The notes: generated by a model from the letters alone, not told the origin. Counted from the first letter of the stretch, positions 9,961-17,611 are shown. The stretch: DNA of 24,116 bases from Pseudomonadota bacterium (GCA_023433855.1 JAEYTV010000403.1:1-24116); one strand, 5' to 3'. Translations and numbers: made by a program.

Positions 9961-10452
9961 ATGAAGCGCCTGACCACACTAGCCGCCGCCGTATTAACGC
10001 TCGGCGTTCTGTCGATCCCCGCCGCGGCCGAGGTCGTGGGCAAGGTCGGCGTGGACTGGATCGGCAACGACGTCATCGTCGAGGCGGTTGCCGACCCCGA
10101 GGTCAAGGGCGTGACCTGCCACGTCAGCTATTTCGACCGCTCGATCATCGACCGCTTGAAAAAGGGCAACTGGTTTGAGGATCCCTCCAACAGCTCGATC
10201 GCCTGCCGCCAGACCGGACCCCTCGAGATCGGCGACATCGACCTGTCCAGAAGCGGGGAGGAGGTCTTTCGCCAGGGACGGTCGCTGATTTGGAAGGACC
10301 TGCTGGTCAAGCGCATCTACGACAAGGAAAACGACACGCTGATCTATCTTGCTCATTCGCGTCAGGTTGTCGAAGGTTCCGCCAAGATGGCGATCTCCAC
10401 GGTGCCGCTTTACGGGCAGCAGGTGACCTGGACCAAGGGGAAGCCGCAATAG
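9961..10452 (+). CDS. creA: CreA family periplasmic protein
   Basis: This is a 163-aa exported protein of the CreA family, whose biochemical role is not established. It has a clear Sec signal peptide: MKRLTTLAAAVLTLGVLSIPAAA with cleavage after residue 23 before EVVGKVG. The mature part matches the family as I recall it from E. coli CreA: VEAVADPEVKGVTCHVS, SIACRQTGPLEIGDI, SLIWKDLLVKRIYD, LIYLAHSRQVVEGS and AISTVPLY. Two conserved cysteines, Cys53 and Cys82, are the only ones in the mature protein and could form a periplasmic disulfide. The ATG at 9961 follows CGGAG at 9949-9953. The E. coli neighbours creBCD are absent here, so the name does not imply CreBC regulation. Confidence 0.88.
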   Translation: MKRLTTLAAAVLTLGVLSIPAAAEVVGKVGVDWIGNDVIVEAVADPEVKGVTCHVSYFDRSIIDRLKKGNWFEDPSNSSIACRQTGPLEIGDIDLSRSGEEVFRQGRSLIWKDLLVKRIYDKENDTLIYLAHSRQVVEGSAKMAISTVPLYGQQVTWTKGKPQ

Positions 10453-10514
10453 AATGCCGAGCCAGGCTGCGCCCGCTTCGGCCGGCGCAGCTGCTGTCTA
10501 TCAGCAGTTCGCAG

Positions 10515-10543
10515 AAAACCGGGCTCGATTGCCGAACCCGGTT
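10515..10543 (-). terminator. Probable terminator of cheW (minus strand)
   Basis: The inverted repeat AACCGGGCTCG / CGAACCCGGTT (11 positions, one C-A mismatch as read on plus, loop of 5) spans 10517-10543. Read on the minus strand the stem runs into TTTTC, so it fits an intrinsic terminator about 75 bases after the cheW stop. A second GC hairpin without T-run (GCTGCGCC / GGCGCAGC, 10466-10491) follows in the same convergent creA-cheW gap and may serve creA. Confidence 0.55.
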
Positions 10544-10616
10544 GGGTAATCTCCCCCGATTTTCCTCAGCGTGAAGCTCTGGCTGGCGCCACCTGGTAGT
10601 CGTCCCGTCGCCGCTG

Positions 10617-11084
10617 TCAGGCAGCTTCGCGCGATAGCTCGTCGGCGATGACCGTATCAAGATTGAGGAAACATACCATGGTCTTTTCGAGCGCCACGAT
10701 ACCGCGGCAGAAGTCGCGTTGTGCTTCGGGGATGATCTCCGGTGCGGGCTGAAGATCTTCACTGCGAATCGTCATCATGTCGGAAACCTGTTCTACCAGA
10801 AGGCCGACCAGCTTGCCGCCGATGTCGGTGACGATGATGGCCGAGCGCTCCGAGGGCTCCGTCATCTTCATGCCGAGTCGGCAAGCCATGTCGATGACCG
10901 GGATGACGGCACCGCGCAGGTTGATGAGGCCGAGCACGTAGGGTGGCGTGTGTGGCATCGGCGTCACCGGAGCCCATCCGCGGATTTCCCGGATCGCCAT
11001 GATGTCGATGCAGAACTCCTGGTCCCCAAGATGGAACGAGACGATCTCGAGGTAGGCACCCGACTGCTTGATTGCGTTGCTCAT
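10617..11084 (-). CDS. cheW: Chemotaxis coupling protein CheW (orphan)
   Basis: CheW is the cytoplasmic scaffold that couples methyl-accepting chemoreceptors to the CheA kinase. The 155-aa protein is a single CheW domain of normal length: YLEIVSFHLGDQEFCIDIMAIREI at the start, the receptor/CheA-binding core YVLGLINLRGAVIPVIDM (about residues 49-66), then KLVGLLVEQVSDMMTI and a C-terminal VCFLNLDTVI strand. GGAAGAG lies 7 bases before the ATG on the minus strand. No cheA, cheR, cheB or receptor gene is in the window, so this is an orphan copy. From memory, Agrobacterium and related rhizobia carry cheW genes outside the main che operon, one of them near the ftsZ region; I cannot verify that match here. 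Confidence 0.95.
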   Translation of the reverse strand: MSNAIKQSGAYLEIVSFHLGDQEFCIDIMAIREIRGWAPVTPMPHTPPYVLGLINLRGAVIPVIDMACRLGMKMTEPSERSAIIVTDIGGKLVGLLVEQVSDMMTIRSEDLQPAPEIIPEAQRDFCRGIVALEKTMVCFLNLDTVIADELSREAA

Positions 11085-11293
11085 GTCAGAACTCTTCCCA
11101 TTTCTGTGCAGGATGCCGTTCTTTCTTGCGGCGTCCCCAATTCTCTTGATCCGCCCCTCACGGCGCTGATCCAGCTCGTCGCGGGAATCTTTGCGTATAG
11201 AAGTGAAGATCGAGTGAATCCGTTGTGCGCCGAAGACGGTTGCGGAAGATCAGTGGGCTTTCGCCATGCCCCGAGAGCTTGTATGGTTGCTTC

Positions 11294-11452
11294 ATGAACC
11301 GGCGCACACCTGAAAACCACCAGATGCATGTGATCGCGGCCACCGGCTTGCTCTTTGCCATGCTGGTGGGGCTGAGCTTCTACGGCTGGGTCCGATTCGG
11401 CTCATCCATTCTGCTGACGCTCGACCAGACCGGGCTCTCGTGGTGTTTCTAG
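11294..11452 (+). CDS. Small single-span membrane protein, unknown function
   Basis: A 52-residue ORF from the ATG at 11294 to the TAG at 11450-11452. It starts basic/polar (MNRRTPENHQ), has one hydrophobic segment (about residues 13-34, VIAATGLLFAMLVGLSFYGWV), then a short outer part ending LDQTGLSWCF. The positive-inside rule predicts the N-terminus in the cytoplasm. No good Shine-Dalgarno is visible for this start; a second in-frame ATG lies at 11324 and the frame is open upstream to 11225. I do not recognise a named family. Position 126 bp before the Sco1 gene on the same strand suggests, but does not prove, a shared transcript. Support comes mainly from the membrane-protein composition. 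Confidence 0.5.
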   Translation: MNRRTPENHQMHVIAATGLLFAMLVGLSFYGWVRFGSSILLTLDQTGLSWCF

Positions 11453-11578
11453 CAGCCGATGAGACAAATCAGCGCGGTCGCCGGCAAGTCACTCCATGCT
11501 GAATTGCATGACACCGGCTTCCGTCCTATCGCTTGTGAATGATGATGCCGGCTCCGGCTTGAACCTACGAGATTTCCG

Positions 11579-12178
11579 ATGAAGGCCTTTCGTACCATTC
11601 TCTGGATCGCCGTGGCTGCGCTTGCGAGCATTCTGGCGTGGCTCACCTGGGAAGTTACGCGTTCGAAGCAGCAACTGGCGGAAGGTCCGTTCGGCGTGCC
11701 GTTTCAACTGGTTGCGCAGGATGGTGCACCGATCACGGAAAAAGCATTGCGGGGGAAGCCTACCGCCCTGTTCTTCGGTTTCACCCATTGCCCGGAGGTT
11801 TGTCCCACGACGCTCTTCGAATTGAACGGGTGGATGCACAAGGTCGACCCCGACGGCACCAGGCTCAACGGCTTTTTCGTCAGCGTCGACCCTGAGCGCG
11901 ACACGCCGGAACTGCTTGGCCAATACATTTCCAATGTCACGGATCGTATCAAAGGGATCTCCGGCCCTCCCGAGAAGGTCAACGAGATGATCAAGGGCTT
12001 TAAGGTCTACGCAAAGAAGGTGCCCGTCGACGAGAAAGACCCAGAGGGCGAGTACACGATGGACCACACGGCGTCCGTCTTTCTGCTCGACGACGGCGGT
12101 CGCTTTGCCGGCACGATAGCTTACGGCGAAAACCCGGACACGGCCATCAAGAAGCTTGAGAATCTGATCAAGGGCTAG
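11579..12178 (+). CDS. Sco1/SenC/PrrC-family copper chaperone
   Basis: Sco proteins are membrane-anchored thioredoxin-fold proteins that deliver copper to the CuA centre of cytochrome c oxidase on the periplasmic side. The 199-aa protein has an uncleaved N-terminal membrane anchor (about residues 6-24, TILWIAVAALASILAWLTW) and a periplasmic thioredoxin-like domain. The copper ligands are intact: Cys71 and Cys75 in HCPEVCP and His163 in TMDHTA. SVDPERDTP (residues 102-110) is a further family signature. The ATG at 11579 has only a weak purine stretch (ACGAGA) before it. No cytochrome oxidase genes are present nearby. prmA follows 77 bp downstream behind a hairpin. Confidence 0.93.
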   Translation: MKAFRTILWIAVAALASILAWLTWEVTRSKQQLAEGPFGVPFQLVAQDGAPITEKALRGKPTALFFGFTHCPEVCPTTLFELNGWMHKVDPDGTRLNGFFVSVDPERDTPELLGQYISNVTDRIKGISGPPEKVNEMIKGFKVYAKKVPVDEKDPEGEYTMDHTASVFLLDDGGRFAGTIAYGENPDTAIKKLENLIKG

Positions 12179-12218
12179 CGTCTTCCAGGTTGAAGCGGCG
12201 GCCCGATCTGTGGCAATC

Positions 12219-12246
12219 CTCTCAGCCATTCATGATCAGCTGAGAG
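12219..12246 (+). promoter_or_regulatory. Hairpin covering the prmA Shine-Dalgarno
   Basis: A perfect 8-bp inverted repeat CTCTCAGC (12219-12226) / GCTGAGAG (12239-12246), loop of 12, ends 9 bases before the TTG start of prmA. The 3' arm contains GAGAG, the only plausible Shine-Dalgarno for that start. The structure would hide it when folded. It lacks a T-run, so it is not an obvious terminator for the Sco gene. Confidence 0.5.
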
Positions 12247-12255
12247 TCTACAGTC

Positions 12256-13134
12256 TTGAGCGAAATCCGCCTCTACGTCACGTCCACCGAGAAGGGTGCC
12301 GCGCAGATCCTCGATCTCCTGTCCGAAGTCTTCGGGGAGGAGGATTTCGCGATTGCGACCACGGAGGTGGATGAGAAGAGGGATATCTGGGAAGCCTCCG
12401 TCTACATGATGGCCGATGAGGAAGAAGCCGTCCGCGAGCGTATGAGCAAGAGCATACGCGCGGTCTTCCCCGATGCGCAAATCGAGAAGGAGATCATTCC
12501 CGACCTCGACTGGATCGCCAAGTCGCTGGAAGGGCTGAAGCCTGTAAGAGCGGGTCGTTTTCTTGTTCACGGGTCGCATGACCGCGCCAAGGTCGCGACC
12601 AATGACATCGGAATAGAGATCGACGCCGGGCAGGCCTTCGGCACCGGTCACCATGGCACAACGGCGGGGTGCCTCGAAATGATAGAGCGCGTGTTGCGCT
12701 CGCGACGGATCCGCAATGCGCTCGACCTCGGAACCGGAAGCGGCGTCTTGGGCATCGCGGTGCGCAAACTTTGCAACATTCCCGTTCTCGCAACGGATAT
12801 CGATCCGGTTGCCGTGGGGGTCGCCAAGCAAAACGTTCGTCGCAACAGGATCGCCACCGGCGTTCGCCTCAAGACCGCTGCGGGGTTCCACTCGCCGGCT
12901 TTCCGTCAGGACGGCCCCTTCGATCTCATCATCGCCAACATCCTCGCCCGCCCGTTGATGAAGATGGCTCCTGAGCTCGTTCGTCATCTGGCGCCGGGAG
13001 GCTCTGTGATTCTGTCGGGAATCCTTGCGGATCAGCGCTGGAAGGTCCTCTCAGCCTACAATGGCGTCAAGCTCCGCCAGGTCCGCACCATCTGGCGCAA
13101 TGGATGGGTAACCATCCACCTCATGCGCGATTGA
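12256..13134 (+). CDS. prmA: Ribosomal protein L11 methyltransferase PrmA
   Basis: PrmA is a SAM-dependent enzyme that methylates lysines and the N-terminus of ribosomal protein L11. The 292-aa length matches the family (about 290-300). The first ~100 residues form the small substrate-recognition domain. The linker and catalytic part follow: IEIDAGQAFGTGHHGTT (residues 120-136) and the SAM-binding motif LDLGTGSGVLGIA from residue 156, then ATDIDPVAV and FDLIIANILARPL, where the family has its active-site N-I-L motif. The start is TTG at 12256 because MSEIRLYVT is the natural beginning and no upstream ATG is in frame nearby. The Shine-Dalgarno GAGAG lies in a hairpin, listed separately. A terminator follows the gene. 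Confidence 0.94.
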   Translation: MSEIRLYVTSTEKGAAQILDLLSEVFGEEDFAIATTEVDEKRDIWEASVYMMADEEEAVRERMSKSIRAVFPDAQIEKEIIPDLDWIAKSLEGLKPVRAGRFLVHGSHDRAKVATNDIGIEIDAGQAFGTGHHGTTAGCLEMIERVLRSRRIRNALDLGTGSGVLGIAVRKLCNIPVLATDIDPVAVGVAKQNVRRNRIATGVRLKTAAGFHSPAFRQDGPFDLIIANILARPLMKMAPELVRHLAPGGSVILSGILADQRWKVLSAYNGVKLRQVRTIWRNGWVTIHLMRD

Positions 13135-13176
13135 CCGACGCAATGCAGCAATGCCCACGATGCATATCTTGGCGCA

Positions 13177-13207
13177 GCAAAAAGGCGGCACTTTCGTGCC
13201 GCCTTTG
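13177..13207. terminator. Bidirectional terminator between prmA and the DUF1127 gene
   Basis: A perfect 11-bp inverted repeat AAAGGCGGCAC / GTGCCGCCTTT (13181-13191 / 13196-13206) with a 4-base loop TTTC lies between convergent genes. On the plus strand it ends in CCTTT. On the minus strand the stem runs into TTTTT (complement of 13179-13183), giving a stronger U-tract. It therefore fits termination in both directions, better for the minus-strand DUF1127 transcript. Confidence 0.85.
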
Positions 13208-13318
13208 ACCAGCTCCAAGGAGCCGATCATACCCGCGAGCAGGAGGAAGATGCTCGAGCGGGCCTCGTATTCTGAACGCCGGCCAGGTGAGGGAGGAGAA
13301 TCGCTGCCCGGCCTTTAG

Positions 13319-13492
13319 TCAGAATACGTAGCTGTTTGCACCCTTGCGGCGCAGTTCCTCGCGGCTCGTGCCCATGTCTTTCAGGGTTTGCTCATCGAGG
13401 CTCAGGAGAGCACCGTTCACATAGCGGGCGACCTGACGCTCACGAGCTTCGACGACGCGGTTGAAAGCGTTGCGAAAGAAAGAGGTGGCCAT
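13319..13492 (-). CDS. DUF1127 small protein
   Basis: A 57-residue protein read on the minus strand from the ATG at 13492 to the TGA at 13321-13319. It begins MATSFFRNAFNRVVEARERQ and contains the DUF1127-type core LDEQTLKDMGTSREELRRKG, ending NSYVF. DUF1127 proteins are small, Arg-rich and very numerous in rhizobia; in Agrobacterium they have been connected to phosphate responses and motility, and an RNA-binding role has been proposed. AAGGA sits about 9 bases before the ATG. The leader contains a 6-bp stem ATGGGC / GCCCAT (13511-13516 / 13527-13532). The gene ends 112 bp before the bidirectional terminator, so it is a compact single-gene unit with a fairly long 3' tail. Confidence 0.88.
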   Translation of the reverse strand: MATSFFRNAFNRVVEARERQVARYVNGALLSLDEQTLKDMGTSREELRRKGANSYVF

Positions 13493-13663
13493 CGTGTTGT
13501 CCTTCGATTGATGGGCCTTGTTCGGCGCCCATGACGTATTTGATATAAGTGCGTCTGAATCGCTCAGTCAGGGGGCTTCCATCAATGGTGTTATGCGCGT
13601 ACCGCATAGGAGGCGCATGAGAGGTGCTCGCTGCTTGGAAGGTGCACAATTGCTCCTTCGTCG

Positions 13664-13688
13664 CCTTGGGTGGCGCACGTCACCAAGG
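13664..13688 (+). promoter_or_regulatory. Leader hairpin before the Xaa-Pro aminopeptidase gene
   Basis: CCTTGG / CCAAGG forms a 6-bp outer stem that continues after a bulged G with a further 4 pairs (loop GCAC). It lies 55-80 bases before the ATG at 13744. There is no T-run. It may be a leader structure; nothing shows a function. No gene is supported in 13493-13743 apart from the divergent leaders. Confidence 0.3.
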
Positions 13689-13743
13689 ATCGGCTAAGAT
13701 CCGTCCTCTGTTCGCAAAGTTCCTGCAGCTGGAAATTAAGCTC

Positions 13744-15579
13744 ATGTTTCAGTCCTTCGACGTGAAATCTACCCCGCAATTTGGACGCGATCGCGTCCGG
13801 CTCCTCAGGGAGCGCTTCGAATCCCTCGGGATAGATGGTTTCCTCGCGCCTCGCGCCGATGAATATCAAGGGGAATATGTCCCGGCTTCAGCCGAACGGC
13901 TTGCGTGGTTGACCGGTTTTACCGGCTCGGCGGGCATCGCGCTCGTCACGCAGCGCGAGGCGGTGGTCTTCGTCGATGGCCGTTATGTCACGCAACTGGC
14001 AGAGCAGGTCGACAGCGCCACCTTTTTGGCGGGTGATCTCGTCAACGAGCCGCCGCATATCTGGCTTCCCCGCCATGCGCAGAAGGGGTTCCGGCTCGGG
14101 ATCGATCCATGGCTGCATGCGGGTGCGGAAGTGCGCCGTCTCCAGAATGCGATGACGGAACTCGGGGGCGCGCTTGTGCTCCTCGGTGAGAACCCGCTCG
14201 ATGCGATCTGGTCCGATCGACCGCCTGAACCCGTTGGAATGGTCTCGATCCAGAAGCAGGAGCATGCCGGCAGGCCGGCGAGCGACAAGATCAGCGATAT
14301 CGCGGCGCAGGTGAAGGCGAAGGGGGCAGCCGCGGTGCTCATCACCGATCCCTCCTCTGTGGCATGGATCTTCAACATCCGTGGCGATGACGTGCCGCAC
14401 ACGCCGCATCCGCTCTCCCGCGCCATCATTCCGGCCGAAGGCAAGGCCGAGATCTTCCTCGACGAGCGCAAGGCCGGGATCGAGTGCAAAGCCTATCTCG
14501 CTCAACTCGCCGTTCAGCGCGCACCGGCCGAGTTCCTCGATCGCCTGTCCTTCTTTGCGCGCGACGGGGCCAGGGTGTTGATCGATCCCGAATTGACCCC
14601 GCTGGCGGTGTCTGACGCAATTGTTGCCGCAGGAGGAGAAGTGGTAGAGGTCATCGATCCGGCCAAGCTCCCGCGGGCCTGCAAGAACCCGTCCGAACTC
14701 GAAGGGTCGGCCAAAGCGCACCTTCAGGATGGCGTCGCCATGGTGGAGTTTCTTCACTGGTTGGATACGCAGCCTACAGGATCGATTACCGAGATCGACG
14801 CCGTCAAGGCTTTGGAGGCCGCCCGTGTTCGCGTGGGCGAAGGCATGCAGAACCCGCTGAAGGATATCTCCTTCGATACGATCTCGGGCGCCGGTGCCCA
14901 TGGCGCGGTTATTCACTACCGGGTGACAACCGAAACGAACCGCACGCTCGAGGCGGGCGAGCTTTTCCTCATCGATTCAGGCGCACAATATGTCAACGGC
15001 ACCACCGATATCACGCGAACGGTGGCGGTGGGCGGCGCCGTGGCGGACGAGCAGAAGCGGTTCTTCACCCTGGTTCTCAAGGGCATGATCAGCATCAGCA
15101 CGGCTCGCTTTCCGAAGGGCACGCGCGGCTGCGACCTCGATCCGCTTGCCCGGATTGCCCTCTGGAAGGCCGGCGCCGACTATGCCCATGGAACAGGTCA
15201 CGGTGTTGGCTCCTATCTTTCAGTACACGAAGGACCCCAACGCATTTCCCGGCTCGCGACCCAGGAACTTCTGCCGGGCATGATCCTGTCGAACGAACCG
15301 GGTTATTACCGTCCCGGCTCCTTCGGCATCCGTATCGAGAACCTGATCTACGTGAAGGCGGAGGAGGCGATCGAAGGTGGCGATCAGCCGATGCTCGGGT
15401 TCGAGACGCTGACCTGGTGCCCCATTGATCGCCGACTGGTGCTGCCGGCGTTGATGACCACCGAGGAGCTTGCCTGGTTGAACGATTACCATCGCGAGGT
15501 GCGCGAACGCCTCATGCCGCTGATCGAGTCGCAGCCGGTGCGAGAGTGGCTGGTGGAAGCAACACAGCCGCTCGGCTGA
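13744..15579 (+). CDS. Xaa-Pro aminopeptidase (M24B, aminopeptidase P, three-domain form)
   Basis: This is a 611-aa cytoplasmic metallopeptidase predicted to remove N-terminal residues preceding proline. It is the long, eukaryote-like three-domain type, not the ~440-aa E. coli PepP type. Two creatinase-like N-terminal domains (about residues 12-150 and 165-330) precede the pita-bread catalytic domain. All five metal ligands can be placed: Asp411 in LIDSGAQY, Asp422 in TTDITRT, His486 in HGTGHGVGSY, Glu518 in LSNEPGYY and Glu532 in RIENL. I chose the ATG at 13744 (MFQSFDVKSTPQFG). The frame is open back to about 13624, but the added 40 residues have no family character. The Shine-Dalgarno (GGAAA, 13731-13735) is only moderate. 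The stop codon abuts the azlD stop codon on the other strand with no base between. Confidence 0.95.
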   Translation: MFQSFDVKSTPQFGRDRVRLLRERFESLGIDGFLAPRADEYQGEYVPASAERLAWLTGFTGSAGIALVTQREAVVFVDGRYVTQLAEQVDSATFLAGDLVNEPPHIWLPRHAQKGFRLGIDPWLHAGAEVRRLQNAMTELGGALVLLGENPLDAIWSDRPPEPVGMVSIQKQEHAGRPASDKISDIAAQVKAKGAAAVLITDPSSVAWIFNIRGDDVPHTPHPLSRAIIPAEGKAEIFLDERKAGIECKAYLAQLAVQRAPAEFLDRLSFFARDGARVLIDPELTPLAVSDAIVAAGGEVVEVIDPAKLPRACKNPSELEGSAKAHLQDGVAMVEFLHWLDTQPTGSITEIDAVKALEAARVRVGEGMQNPLKDISFDTISGAGAHGAVIHYRVTTETNRTLEAGELFLIDSGAQYVNGTTDITRTVAVGGAVADEQKRFFTLVLKGMISISTARFPKGTRGCDLDPLARIALWKAGADYAHGTGHGVGSYLSVHEGPQRISRLATQELLPGMILSNEPGYYRPGSFGIRIENLIYVKAEEAIEGGDQPMLGFETLTWCPIDRRLVLPALMTTEELAWLNDYHREVRERLMPLIESQPVREWLVEATQPLG

Positions 15580-15894
15580 TCAGAGACCGAACAGATGGCG
15601 GCAGACCATGGCTGCCGCCCAGCCCGCGGCAAGCTTCAGGAGGCCCGGGAACTTCAGGCTCACGAGCAGTGCTGCCAGCATGGCGATCTTGATATCCCAG
15701 CCGCCGTTGAAGAAGGCGGGCGCTACGAGGGTGGTCAGAACCGCGGCGGGGACGGCATTCAGGGCCTGCTCCAATCGGGGCGGTATCGTCTTCATCCGGG
15801 TGATGAGCACATAGCCGCCGATGCGCGTCAGAAAGGTCGCTGCAGCCGCCGCGATAATCAGAAAGAACATCTCGGTCGAGATCTGTTCCGCCAT
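15580..15894 (-). CDS. azlD: AzlD-type branched-chain amino acid exporter, small subunit
   Basis: AzlD is the small partner of AzlC; together they export branched-chain amino acids and some analogues. From the ATG at 15894 the protein is 104 aa, starting MAEQISTEMFFLII, with about four hydrophobic segments. The family sequence ATFLTRIGGYVLITRMKTIPPRLEQALNAVPAAVLTTLVAP is visible. The frame is open upstream to 15972, but that part overlaps azlC in another frame and has no membrane character. The GGAGG at the very end of azlC lies 6 bases before the ATG, and only one base separates the azlC stop from this start, so the two are translationally coupled. The gene ends head-on against the aminopeptidase gene. 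Confidence 0.93.
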   Translation of the reverse strand: MAEQISTEMFFLIIAAAAATFLTRIGGYVLITRMKTIPPRLEQALNAVPAAVLTTLVAPAFFNGGWDIKIAMLAALLVSLKFPGLLKLAAGWAAAMVCRHLFGL

Positions 15895-15895
15895 G

Positions 15896-16615
15896 TCACG
15901 CCTCCCTGTCAGATGAACTGGCGTTCGGCGTTTGGTGTTTGGGTAGCGGCAGGAAGGAGGCCACGAACACACCGGCAGCAGCCCCGATGCTCACATGCCA
16001 GGGAGAGCCCACGAACTGGAAGCCGAGGACCGATCCAAGCGCGCTTGCGGCCACGACCGGATAGAAGCCCACCCTGCGTCGGAAGCCGACGACGAGACCG
16101 AGAAAGTAGACAGGCAAAAGCACGTCGATTGCGAGCACGCGCGGGTCACCCATCATCCGTCCGAAGAAGGCTCCAATCACCCTGAAGACCAGCCAGGGAA
16201 TATAGATCGCGATGCCGAAACCTGCATACCAAGGAAAGCTGACCGCCTGGCCCGTTTCCCCCCGCCGCGCAGCCTCGGCGAACTGAGGGTCGGTGAGGAG
16301 AAAGAAGGCAACGAACTTCTCGGCAGGACTGTAGTGGGTCAGGAAGCGCGCGAGCGCGGCCGAATACAGGATGTGCCGGAAATTTACCGCAAAGACGGAA
16401 AGCACAATCAGCCACGGGGCCACGTGGTGGCCAAACAGTTCGATGCCCACCAACTGACTGGCGCCCGCGTATACGATAGCGCTCATCAGCCCCGCTTCGG
16501 CGACAGACAGGCCATTGTCGCTGGCGATGGCACCAAACAGCACCCCGAAGGGGGCTGAAGAGATGGCAATGATGGTACCGCCTCTCACTCCCTCGAAGAA
16601 TTCGCTGCGCTTCAT
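15896..16615 (-). CDS. azlC: AzlC-type branched-chain amino acid exporter, large subunit
   Basis: AzlC is the large membrane subunit of the AzlCD exporter (like E. coli YgaZ and Corynebacterium BrnF). The 239-aa protein has several transmembrane segments. Family landmarks are visible: SSAPFGVLFGAIASDNGLSVAEAGLMSAIVYAGASQ near the N-terminus, NFRHILYSAAL in the middle, and FLLTDPQFA. The length is close to YgaZ (about 245). The ATG at 16615 has a weak ribosome-binding site. It is the first gene of the azlC-azlD pair. No Lrp-type regulator gene is adjacent; the 132-bp gap to pncA holds no gene. Confidence 0.94.
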   Translation of the reverse strand: MKRSEFFEGVRGGTIIAISSAPFGVLFGAIASDNGLSVAEAGLMSAIVYAGASQLVGIELFGHHVAPWLIVLSVFAVNFRHILYSAALARFLTHYSPAEKFVAFFLLTDPQFAEAARRGETGQAVSFPWYAGFGIAIYIPWLVFRVIGAFFGRMMGDPRVLAIDVLLPVYFLGLVVGFRRRVGFYPVVAASALGSVLGFQFVGSPWHVSIGAAAGVFVASFLPLPKHQTPNASSSDREA

Positions 16616-16747
16616 CTGATCTGCGGGCCTCGACGCTCAGAAGCCACCGGCTTTCACGCTTGAAGATTCCGGAGTGCCTACAGATGGGGCGCGCCAGACG
16701 CGATTGAATTGCGCTGATGGACCAATCGATTCTGCTGAAGTGTCACG

Positions 16748-17374
16748 TCAGTCCGTCAGCACGTCGGCGGAGGAGATCACCCCGATACCCTTGGCCTTCA
16801 TCTCCGCAATGGCATTCTTGATCCCTTCCGGATCGATGCCGCGGCTGGCATCCTCTATGAAGCGGACCTTGACGTCCGGCACCATGTCGACAGCATCGAG
16901 GGCTGAGAACTTTACGCAATAATCTGTCGCAAGGCCGCAGACATCGAGCTCGGTCACCTGCTGGGATCGCAGATATCCGGCAAGTCCCGTCAACGCTGCC
17001 TGATCGTTGTCACGGAAAGCCGAATAGCTGTCGACGGCCGGATTCTCGCCTTTCTGCTGGATGTAATCGATGGCGTGGACATTGAGATCCGGGTGGAATT
17101 CCGCGTCTGGTGAGCCTTGCACGCAATGATCGGGCCACATCACCTGCGGCTTCCCGGAAAGGGATCCCATCTCAAAGGGCTTGGCGCCGGGATGCTGAGA
17201 GGCAAAACTTCCATGGTTTTCCGGATGCCAGTCCTGGGATGCCACGATGACGTCGTACCCGCCATCCTCGATCAGCCGGTTGATGACTGGAACCACCTCG
17301 TCGCCATGGGGTACCGCCAGATTGCCGCCCGGGCAGAAGCCGTTCTGGATGTCGACTAGCAGCAGGGCCTTCAT
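16748..17374 (-). CDS. pncA: Nicotinamidase PncA
   Basis: PncA hydrolyses nicotinamide to nicotinate and ammonia in NAD salvage. The 208-aa protein is of normal length. The cysteine-hydrolase triad is intact: Asp8 in LLVDIQNGF, Lys108 in QQKGENP and Cys153 in GLATDYCVKF. Metal-binding residues are visible in SQDWHPENHGSF (Asp48, His50) and WPDHC (His83). The cis-peptide region VCGLATDYCV is typical. The ATG at 17374 follows GGAGA 7-8 bases upstream on the minus strand. The open frame extends to 18004, but that part is antisense to the YeeE gene and is not counted. It is divergent from the YeeE gene across 237 bp. Family members also act on pyrazinamide. Confidence 0.95.
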   Translation of the reverse strand: MKALLLVDIQNGFCPGGNLAVPHGDEVVPVINRLIEDGGYDVIVASQDWHPENHGSFASQHPGAKPFEMGSLSGKPQVMWPDHCVQGSPDAEFHPDLNVHAIDYIQQKGENPAVDSYSAFRDNDQAALTGLAGYLRSQQVTELDVCGLATDYCVKFSALDAVDMVPDVKVRFIEDASRGIDPEGIKNAIAEMKAKGIGVISSADVLTD

Positions 17375-17611
17375 GGTGACGTCTCCAAAATGCATATCGG
17401 ACAAAATGCCAAGCATGGGCTGCAGGATCAAGATGCGGACGGACGACGAACCCTTCCGGGGCCGCGGCACGTTACGTCCAGAGGGACAGCATCTCGAGTC
17501 TGGTCGGATCTCGACGATTGCAATCCGAGGTAAGGGGAAAGTTCGGAACGCCGTTTCTCGTCGTCGGCTTTGGCGCTCGGTATGGTGGAGCGAACGCAAC
17601 GGAGTTAATCC

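Noticed and set aside
13624..13743. 40-residue N-terminal extension of the aminopeptidase
   Set aside because: It crosses a leader hairpin, lacks an SD and adds no family sequence.
13888..14916. 342-codon frame antisense to the aminopeptidase
   Set aside because: Shadow of a gene with all five metal ligands in place.
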